Shown: piece by piece, positions 1 through 4,537 of the stretch | Layout: every line of letters begins with the position of its first letter | How positions within the stretch are numbered: the first letter of the stretch is position 1 | Source: Candidatus Dormiibacterota bacterium | GTDB taxonomy: Bacteria; Chloroflexota; Dormibacteria; Dormibacterales; Dormibacteraceae | Direction: 5' to 3' | Length of the DNA: 5,499 bases | NCBI GenBank assembly: GCA_003151665.1 | Contig: PLYD01000232.1 | Location: 15,255-20,753 of the forward strand | Program-made: the position numbers and the translations under genes | Notes under the pieces: generated by a model | What the model was told of the DNA's origin: nothing | Databases searched by the model: none | The model's input: the letters and a program-made list of their open reading frames with translations, nothing else

Positions 1-593
1 GCCTCGACCTGGTCGTGGGTGACGTAGATGAAAGTAGTCCCGAGGTCACGATGAAGCTTCTGCAGCTCGATGCGGGTCTGGGCGCGCAACTTGGCGTCCA
101 GGTTCGACAGCGGCTCGTCAAGCAGGAAGACCTGCGGATTGCGCACGATGGCCCTGCCGAGTGCGACGCGCTGACGCTGGCCTCCCGAGAGGGCGCGCGG
201 CTTGCGGTCGAGGAAGTTGCCCAGTCCCAGGCTCGAGGAGGCCGACTTGACGCGTTTGTCGATCTCCGCCTTCTTCATGTGCTGCATCTGGAGCGGGAAC
301 GCCATGTTGTCGTACACGCTCATGTGCGGGTAGAGGGCGTACGACTGGAACACCATGGCGATGTCGCGGTCCTTGGCGGCGATGTTGTTGATCACGCGAT
401 CACCGATGCGGATCTGGCCCTCTGAGATCGACTCCAGCCCGGCCAGCATGCGCAGTGCTGTTGACTTGCCGCACCCGGAGGGGCCGACCAGGACCATGAA
501 CTCTTTGTCCGCGACCTCCACGTTGAAGTCCTTGACCACGGTCAGGTCAGACGTATAGCGCTTCACAACGTGGTCGAAAGTGACGGATGCCAT
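1..593 (-). CDS. ABC transporter ATP-binding protein, MalK/MsmK/UgpC type (partial, C-terminus outside window)
   Basis: This is the cytoplasmic ATPase that powers CUT1-class sugar import by binding the two permeases as a dimer. The 197 complete codons visible run from an ATG at 593 to the window edge. All nucleotide-binding motifs are intact: Walker [10 protein letters not shown] (residues 37-45), Q-loop Gln83 in [10 protein letters not shown], signature LSGGQ (135-139), Walker B VFLLDEP (155-161), D-loop SNLD (163-166) and H-loop His193 in THD. The missing part should hold the rest of the nucleotide-binding domain and the C-terminal TOBE/regulatory domain seen in MalK-type proteins of about 360-380 residues. 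An AAGGAG ribosome site at 605-610, 11 nt upstream, supports the start. It is the fourth gene of the operon, 45 bp after the second permease, with no separate promoter seen. The MalK/UgpC/MsmK family assignment is firm. The substrate cannot be read from this subunit, and some such ATPases serve several transporters. Confidence 0.95.
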   Translation of the reverse strand, partial: MASVTFDHVVKRYTSDLTVVKDFNVEVADKEFMVLVGPSGCGKSTALRMLAGLESISEGQIRIGDRVINNIAAKDRDIAMVFQSYALYPHMSVYDNMAFPLQMQHMKKAEIDKRVKSASSSLGLGNFLDRKPRALSGGQRQRVALGRAIVRNPQVFLLDEPLSNLDAKLRAQTRIELQKLHRDLGTTFIYVTHDQVE

Positions 594-604
594 CTGTTCT
601 GTTA

Positions 605-610
605 CTCCTT
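605..610 (-). promoter_or_regulatory. Ribosome binding site of the ATPase gene
   Basis: AAGGAG on the minus strand lies 11 nt before the ATG at 593, in the 45-bp gap after the second permease gene. The spacing is slightly long but usable. The gap shows no promoter or terminator, so the ATPase is probably translated from the operon mRNA. Confidence 0.7.
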
Positions 611-638
611 CAGATTCTGCTCATAGTGACCACCAGGC

Positions 639-1559
639 TCATTTGACCGCCCCGGCAAGAACGCCGCGGACGAAGTAGCGCTGGAAGGAGAAAAAGACGA
701 TCAGTGGGATGAATATGGAAATCATCGCTCCGGTCGAGATGATCCAGTAGTTGGCGGCCAGGGTACGGGTCTGCTCGAAAAGGAAGATGGTCAGGGTCGC
801 ATGCTTGTTGTTGCCTAGGAAGATCAGGGCGACCAGCAGGTCGTTCCACACCCAGATGAACTGAAAGATCATCAGCGATGCAGCCGCCGGCAGGCCGAGC
901 GGGAGCGCCACCCTGCGAAACAGCTGCCACTCGCCGGCGCCGTCGATGCGTCCGGCTTCGAGCATCTCCTTGGGTATGCCGGAATAGAAGTTGTACATCA
1001 GGAAAATGCCGAACGGCAGTCCGAATGCGACGTGGAAGATGACAACGCCGGGGATCGTGCCAAATGGGTTGAAGCCGCTCAGGTCGCCAAACACGCGGTA
1101 TTCCTGGACGACCGGGATCAGGGCAACCTGGATCGGCACCACCAGCAGGCCCACGATGACGAGGAAGACCACGCTACGCCCCGGCCACCGTCCAAAGACC
1201 AGCGAGTACGCGGTCAGGCTCGAAATGATGGTGACCAGGAGCGTCGCCGGGACGGTGATCTCGAGGGACGTTAGGAGGGAATCGAGGACGCCGCGGGCCA
1301 CCAGCCCCTGCGCGAACAATGTCTGGTAGTTCGACAGCGTGAGCTGCGAGGGCGCCGTCAGGGCGGTCCACCAGCCGGATTGCTGGAAGAGCGACTCGGG
1401 CCGCAGCGAGATGATCGCGAGGCCGATCGTCGGCACCAGCCAGAAGACGGCGGAAACGACAAGGACGATGTTCAGGATCGCCCTGGAGGGACGGATGGCG
1501 CTAAGGAGCGAGCGGCGCTCCAGGGTGACCGGCTTGGTGGCCGGGCTGACCGCGCTCAT
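639..1559 (-). CDS. Carbohydrate ABC transporter permease, MalG/AglG-like (CUT1)
   Basis: This is the second membrane subunit of the importer. It is 306 residues, a normal length for MalG-type permeases, and ends with the usual family tail YFVRGVLAGAVK. Six membrane segments can be picked out at about residues 28-50, 97-121, 128-150, 169-191, 226-248 and 271-293. The cytoplasmic coupling (EAA) loop that docks on the ATPase is at 201-220: EAGRIDGAGEWQLFRRVALP, with Gly in place of the third residue of EAA. The start is the ATG at 1559. It overlaps the stop of the upstream permease as ATGA and has a strong AGGAGG ribosome site 8 nt upstream. The same frame stays open to 1832, but that extension lies inside the upstream gene and is not protein-like. 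The overlap implies translational coupling, giving a matched amount of the two permeases. The coupling loop shares the string DGAGEWQ with the partner permease. Substrate is not readable from this subunit; the family resemblance is to AglG/MalG. Confidence 0.95.
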   Translation of the reverse strand: MSAVSPATKPVTLERRSLLSAIRPSRAILNIVLVVSAVFWLVPTIGLAIISLRPESLFQQSGWWTALTAPSQLTLSNYQTLFAQGLVARGVLDSLLTSLEITVPATLLVTIISSLTAYSLVFGRWPGRSVVFLVIVGLLVVPIQVALIPVVQEYRVFGDLSGFNPFGTIPGVVIFHVAFGLPFGIFLMYNFYSGIPKEMLEAGRIDGAGEWQLFRRVALPLGLPAAASLMIFQFIWVWNDLLVALIFLGNNKHATLTIFLFEQTRTLAANYWIISTGAMISIFIPLIVFFSFQRYFVRGVLAGAVK

Positions 1560-2992
1560 CCCCTGATCCTCCTGAGGTTGAGCACAATCGCGGGGATCAC
1601 GAGGATGAACAGGATCACTGCCAAGGCGCTGGCCAGTCCCCAGTTGCCGAGCCCCGTGAAGCCGAAGTTGTACATCGCCAGCGCCAGGGTGTTCGCTTCG
1701 CCCTGGGATGAGCCTGGCGCCATGTTCAGGATGATGTCGAAGATCTTGAGGACGTTGATGAGCATCGTCACTATGACCACGATCAAAACGGGGGCCAGCA
1801 TCGGCATCGTCATCCGCCGGAAGGTCTGCCATTCACCCGCGCCGTCCAGCCGCGCCGCCTCCAGCACCTCGCGATCGAGCGAGGCCAGACCGGCGCCGAT
1901 CACCACCATGGCGAATCCCGCCCAGATCCACAGGTACGCGAGGATCATCGAGATGTCCACCAACGGGACGCTGAGGAGCGCCTGGGCCGTCTGGTTGAGG
2001 CTGCTGGTAGGTGTCAGCGATTGGGTGCCCAGCCAGAAGATACCGGTGAAGCCGGAACTGAAGTTGCTCGAGTCGATCTGGACCTTGTAGCTGCCGCTGC
2101 CCACACCGGCGAATGAGAAGTCTCCGTGGGCATCGGACACCGCCGTCCCGGCGCTGGTGCCGTCGCTGCGCAACAGCGTGAGCTTCAGCCCGGGAAAACC
2201 CAGCTCGTCGGGGAGGACCTGACCTCGCACGGTCGGATTCGACGGGGAGAAGTCGCGCCAGACCAAGCCGGTTACCGCGCCCGGCGACGCCGTCGGTACG
2301 ACTGCGGTCTGAGCGCCTGCGAGCTGGAGCGTGGCTGGGCTGATGCCGATCAAGCCGAGCTCGACAGGGTTGCCCGCGGTGACTGTCGATGCGCTCTCCA
2401 GGCTGTCCTTTGGACCTGCGCTCACCCCGGTCGCGACGAGGCCGGCGACACTCTGGCCCGCCGACGTGTCGACCGGGTAGAGGCCCGGCGGGTTGATCCA
2501 ATCGCTCGCCGTCTGGATCGTGGCGTTGACGATTCCAATGTGGGGATCGAGGTCGAAGATGGTCCGCCAGACCAGCGCCGATGCGGTGGCGCTGAAGACG
2601 ATCGGCATGAAGATGATGGTCTTGAAGGCCGTGGACCAGCGGATGCGCTCGGAGAGCACCCCATAGACGAGGCCGATGAAGGTCACCAGAAACGGAAAGA
2701 CAATGACCCAGATGACGTTGTTTCGAAATGTGACCAGGATGCTCGAGGTCGAGAAGATCTCTTTGTAGTTGCCGAGGCCGACGTAGTTGGTGGCGGTCGC
2801 GTCGTAGAAGCTGTTGCGGGCGGTGGCCACCAGCGGATAAACCGTGATGGCGAGGAGGAATATGGCGCCAGGAGCCAGGAAGGCCAGCGAGCCGAGGTGG
2901 TCCCGCCAACCGCCACCGGGATTGCCGGCAGCGTTCACCGCGGCCGCGCGCATGCGCGCGCGCGGCGTTACCTCGGTGCCAATCTCTGCCAC
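1556..2992 (-). CDS. Carbohydrate ABC transporter permease, MalF/AglF-like, with an extra external beta domain
   Basis: This is the first membrane subunit of the importer, 478 residues against about 300 for most CUT1 permeases. Membrane segments fall at about 34-56, 91-112, 122-146, 346-370, 399-421 and 452-472. The cytoplasmic EAA loop is at 378-397 (EAARLDGAGEWQ, then MTMP). The stretch GFAMVVIGAGLASLDREVLEAAR (359 onward) is typical of AglF-like alpha-glucoside permeases, as I recall that family. The excess length is one block, about 161-340, between segments 3 and 4. By topology (positive SERIR loop inside, EAA loop inside) it lies outside the membrane, and it contains an SdrD-B/Cna-B-like domain at about 238-307. 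The frame is continuous across it, so it is not a sequencing break. The start is uncertain: GTG at 2992 lacks a clear ribosome site but has an in-frame stop not far upstream, while the alternative ATG at 2953 sits inside a CG palindrome. The gene follows the binding protein by 50 bp and overlaps the next permease by 4 bp. Confidence 0.93.
   Translation of the reverse strand: MAEIGTEVTPRARMRAAAVNAAGNPGGGWRDHLGSLAFLAPGAIFLLAITVYPLVATARNSFYDATATNYVGLGNYKEIFSTSSILVTFRNNVIWVIVFPFLVTFIGLVYGVLSERIRWSTAFKTIIFMPIVFSATASALVWRTIFDLDPHIGIVNATIQTASDWINPPGLYPVDTSAGQSVAGLVATGVSAGPKDSLESASTVTAGNPVELGLIGISPATLQLAGAQTAVVPTASPGAVTGLVWRDFSPSNPTVRGQVLPDELGFPGLKLTLLRSDGTSAGTAVSDAHGDFSFAGVGSGSYKVQIDSSNFSSGFTGIFWLGTQSLTPTSSLNQTAQALLSVPLVDISMILAYLWIWAGFAMVVIGAGLASLDREVLEAARLDGAGEWQTFRRMTMPMLAPVLIVVIVTMLINVLKIFDIILNMAPGSSQGEANTLALAMYNFGFTGLGNWGLASALAVILFILVIPAIVLNLRRIRG
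1568..1573 (-). promoter_or_regulatory. Strong ribosome binding site of the MalG-like gene
   Basis: AGGAGG on the minus strand lies 8 nt before the ATG at 1559, inside the last codons of the upstream permease gene. It decides the start in favour of 1559 over the longer open frame reaching 1832. Confidence 0.85.
1973..2512 (-). other. In-frame external insert of the MalF-like permease, with SdrD-B/Cna-B-like domain
   Basis: This encodes residues 161-340 of the permease. The first part (161-237) is rich in Ala, Gly, Ser, Thr and Val, with no family I recognise. The second part matches the SdrD-B/Cna-B pattern: G-x-V-W-x-D at 242-247, then PDELGFPGLKLTLLRSDG (261-278), SDAHGDFSF (286-294) and GSGSYKVQI (298-306). 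That is the usual order of a glutamate turn, pGv-V-L strand, T/S-D-x-x-G turn, F-x-F strand and G-x-Y-x-V strand. The last part (311-340) leads back to membrane segment 4. Such domains are beta-sandwiches common in surface and extracellular proteins. The role here is unknown. Confidence 0.75.
2945..2964. repeat. Alternating CG tract with 16-bp perfect palindrome
   Basis: Bases 2945-2964 alternate pyrimidine and purine without a break. Bases 2945-2960, CGCGCGCATGCGCGCG, are a perfect palindrome. The tract lies within codons 10-16 of the MalF-like gene (reading from GTG 2992) and could fold into a very stable hairpin in the mRNA or adopt Z-DNA. The coding reason is a run of Arg and Ala codons (RARMRAAA), so it may be only a by-product of GC-rich codon use. 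Confidence 0.8.
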
Positions 2993-3020
2993 GAGCTTTA
3001 GCCCGGGTCTCGTTAAAGCT

Positions 3021-3051
3021 TAAAGGCCAGTACTGTGCTCGCCTAGTGGCC
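3021..3051 (-). terminator. Intercistronic hairpin after the binding-protein gene (weak, possibly partial terminator)
   Basis: On the minus strand GGCCA (3051-3047) pairs with TGGCC (3029-3025). After a C-C mismatch there are two further T-A/A-T pairs, and a short TTTA run follows. The binding-protein stop codon lies within the loop side. The stem is only 5 bp with a 15-17 nt loop and the U-run is poor, so full termination is unlikely. The position, between an abundant binding protein and its permeases, is where many sugar operons carry a hairpin that lowers downstream expression or stabilises the upstream message. Confidence 0.3.
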
Positions 3052-4401
3052 CAATCCGGCGGTGGCTTGCGCATCCATGGTTGCCTGGATTGCAGTGACG
3101 TTTGACGGGTTCTTGAGGAAGTTGAGCATGTCCGTCCACATCATCGGCTCCCAGGTCCCCTGGAGGTCGTCAAGGCTGAACACGAAGCTGGTGGCGTTCA
3201 CCAGGGCCTGGGCGTCCTTCTGCGTGACGGGGTCGGGGTAGGCGCTGGTTGGAACCGTCTTGTTGGGCGAGGTGAAGCCGCCGGCGGTGGCCCAGATCGA
3301 GGCTCCTGTTGGACCGGCGAGGTACTTGACGAGGGCCTCAGATTGCGGCGTGTCCTTGAGCATGATCGCCACGTCACCCGCGCCCTGGACCGCGCCCTGG
3401 TTGGCGGCGTTCGCGGCCGGTGCGGGGAAGTCGAAGAAGTTGTAGCAGGGGGTCTTGGCGGGATCGATGCTGCAGGCTGCGCCGCCGGTTCCCGTTGTGC
3501 CTGGCGCGTAGTTGGCAGAGTTGGCCTTGACCTCGTTGGCAACGAAGTCACCTTCGAAGACCATCGCCGCCTGCGGCGACGCACCAGACTTGGGGAAGAC
3601 CTTGTCGACACACGTGGGGTAGCTGTTGGAAAGCGAGCCGTTAAGGCCGCCAAGAAGGTTTGAGGGCTGCCCTACCAGCTGCCCGAAGGTGGTAAAGGCC
3701 GCGGTCACGGTGGGGTCGGTCCACTTGGTGGCGTGGGTCGACAGCGAGTTATAAGCGGTGGCGCCAGCGGTCTTCAGGTAGATGTTCTGCCAGAAGTCCG
3801 CGACGGGCCAGCCGATGTCGGTGCAGAGCGAGAACGGCGCGATACCTGACGCCTTCAGGGTGGCCGCGTCCGATATCACCTGCTCCCAGGTCGTCGGCGG
3901 TGTGGTTATGCCGGCTGCCGCGAACTCCGCGGGGTTATACCAGATCGTGTTCTTGTTGGCGCCCTTGAACCAAACGCCGTAGAGCTTGCCGTTTGCCGTC
4001 ACCAGCTGGTTCCAGGCGTCACCGTAGTTGGCAGACAGGCTGCCGACGATGCTGGTCAGGTCTTTGATCGAGCCTTGCTTGGCGAGCGTCTGCACGGTGC
4101 CGGGGTCTGGCACGAGTGCAACGTCGGGCGGAGCGCCACCCTGGATCGCCGACCCCAACGCAGTACTGATCGTGCTTCCCTTCGACGTGTAGTTGACAGT
4201 GACTCCGGTCGAAGTCGTGAACGGCACCAACGCCGCCTTGAAAGCCTGCTGCTCAGAGCTGGACCACTCCGCCCACAGCGTGACCGAGCCGCCAATGTTT
4301 TGCGAGGTGGAAGGGGAGTTCGAGGCGGTGTTTCCGCCACCACAGGCGGCGACGGCCAGGAGAATTCCCAGACCAAGAGTGCTGCCTTTACGACCGATCA
4401 T
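3043..4401 (-). CDS. Extracellular solute-binding lipoprotein, family 1 (MalE/AglE-like)
   Basis: This is the sugar-capturing subunit of the importer, anchored outside the membrane. It is 452 residues, in the normal range for cluster-D/family 1 binding proteins. The N-terminus has a lipoprotein signal: Arg4-Lys5, hydrophobic LGLGILLAVAA, then Cys20 in VAAC, followed by a Gly/Ser/Thr/Asn linker. The mature part starts VTLWAEWSSSEQQAF (40-54), the typical first strand and helix, followed by GGAPPDVALVPDPG (88-101), NGKLYGVWF (137-145) and the binding-cleft region ADFWQNIYLKTAG (201-213). This pattern resembles AglE-like alpha-glucoside-binding proteins, but substrate identity is inference. Besides Cys20 there are four cysteines (193, 264, 310, 319) that could form disulfides. 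The ATG at 4401 is chosen because a GGGGGG Shine-Dalgarno-like run lies 7 nt upstream and the signal peptide begins properly there. A TTG at 4416 in the same frame overlaps that site. It is the first gene of the operon. Confidence 0.95.
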   Translation of the reverse strand: MIGRKGSTLGLGILLAVAACGGGNTASNSPSTSQNIGGSVTLWAEWSSSEQQAFKAALVPFTTSTGVTVNYTSKGSTISTALGSAIQGGAPPDVALVPDPGTVQTLAKQGSIKDLTSIVGSLSANYGDAWNQLVTANGKLYGVWFKGANKNTIWYNPAEFAAAGITTPPTTWEQVISDAATLKASGIAPFSLCTDIGWPVADFWQNIYLKTAGATAYNSLSTHATKWTDPTVTAAFTTFGQLVGQPSNLLGGLNGSLSNSYPTCVDKVFPKSGASPQAAMVFEGDFVANEVKANSANYAPGTTGTGGAACSIDPAKTPCYNFFDFPAPAANAANQGAVQGAGDVAIMLKDTPQSEALVKYLAGPTGASIWATAGGFTSPNKTVPTSAYPDPVTQKDAQALVNATSFVFSLDDLQGTWEPMMWTDMLNFLKNPSNVTAIQATMDAQATAGLGH

Positions 4402-4408
4402 CAGGTGA

Positions 4409-4414
4409 CCCCCC
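4409..4414 (-). promoter_or_regulatory. Shine-Dalgarno-like run of the binding-protein gene
   Basis: A run of six G on the minus strand (GGGGGGT, close to GGAGGT) ends 7 nt before the ATG at 4401. Its position supports ATG 4401 and argues against the upstream TTG at 4416, which would lie inside or before it. Confidence 0.55.
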
Positions 4415-4451
4415 AATTACGCCCTTTCCAGGCCCTGTCCGATAACCGGGG

Positions 4452-4480
4452 ATTCTAGCGCGCAATGCAAATCGTGTCGA
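4452..4480 (-). promoter_or_regulatory. Sigma70-type promoter of the transporter operon
   Basis: On the minus strand, TCGACA (4480-4475, five of six to TTGACA) is followed after 17 bp by TAGAAT (4457-4452, five of six to TATAAT). The predicted transcription start is about 4445, giving a leader of about 44 nt before the ATG at 4401. Around the start and leader are short inverted repeats, CCG-n5-CGG (4439-4449) and CAGG-n-CCTG (4429-4437), which might be operator or leader structure but are too short to trust. No riboswitch-like fold is evident. Confidence 0.6.
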
Positions 4481-4508
4481 CGTCCGAGTTCAGGAGTCGG
4501 TGGGTCGG

Positions 4509-4520
4509 CCCGCCTGCGGG
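4509..4520. repeat. 12-bp inverted repeat, candidate operator
   Basis: CCCGC-CT-GCGGG is a perfect 5-bp inverted repeat with a 2-bp spacer, placed just upstream of the predicted extended -10 of the glycosidase gene. A protein bound here would block that promoter. Short GC palindromes are common by chance in GC-rich DNA, so the operator role is a guess. Two GTCGG copies 8 bp apart (4496-4500 and 4504-4508) lie next to it. Confidence 0.3.
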
Positions 4521-4529
4521 TGCTAGATT
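4521..4529 (+). promoter_or_regulatory. Extended -10 promoter of the glycosidase gene, probably leaderless
   Basis: TGCTAGATT fits TGn plus TAnAnT, with hexamer TAGATT (4524-4529). Its last base is 8 bp before the A of the ATG at 4538, so transcription should begin at or within about 2 nt of the start codon. No ribosome site is visible upstream of that ATG, which agrees with a leaderless message. No good -35 is seen at 16-18 bp, as is common for extended -10 promoters. Confidence 0.5.
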
Positions 4530-4537
4530 GGCCGGCT

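Larger units (their letters stand above)
4402..4537. promoter_or_regulatory. Divergent intergenic control region
   Basis: These 136 bp separate the transporter operon and the glycosidase gene and must hold the control of both. The two predicted -10 elements are about 66 bp apart, and the -35 of the operon faces the glycosidase promoter. I looked for LacI-type operators with a central CG, as in CebR or MalR sites, and found no convincing match. No regulator gene lies in the window. Confidence 0.7.

Noticed and set aside
1560..1832. A 91-residue N-terminal extension of the MalG-like permease in the same open frame.
   Set aside because: It lies wholly inside the MalF-like gene and is Asp/Arg/His/Pro-rich without family resemblance. 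The ATG at 1559 has AGGAGG at ideal spacing and a coupled ATGA overlap.
1380..2090. A 236-codon plus-strand open frame across the junction of the two permease genes.
   Set aside because: It spans two real genes on the other strand, with no domain or ribosome site support.
1973..2512. The idea that the long MalF-like gene is a misassembled or frameshifted fusion of two genes.
   Set aside because: The frame is open without interruption, membrane segments on both sides align with one CUT1 permease, and the insert falls cleanly in an outer loop.
2126..3001. A 291-codon open frame on the plus strand opposite the MalF-like gene.
   Set aside because: It is antisense to a clear permease gene. Its composition (Arg, Asp, Gly, Glu) is typical of antisense frames in GC-rich DNA, and no domain is recognisable.
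1833..3074. A 413-codon open frame on the minus strand across the MalF-like gene.
   Set aside because: It is a frame-shifted shadow of the permease, very rich in Arg, Gly, Pro and His with no membrane segments, as expected from GC-rich codon bias.
4402..4416. A TTG start at 4416 adding five residues (MGGHL) to the binding lipoprotein.
   Set aside because: The TTG lies just before the G-run that serves as ribosome site for ATG 4401, and the lipoprotein signal peptide begins properly at 4401.
4451..4473. A possible operator GATT-n15-AATC over the -10 of the operon promoter.
   Set aside because: Only the outer 4 bp of each arm match and the inner positions do not pair, so it is no better than chance. 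The same site is better explained as promoter DNA.
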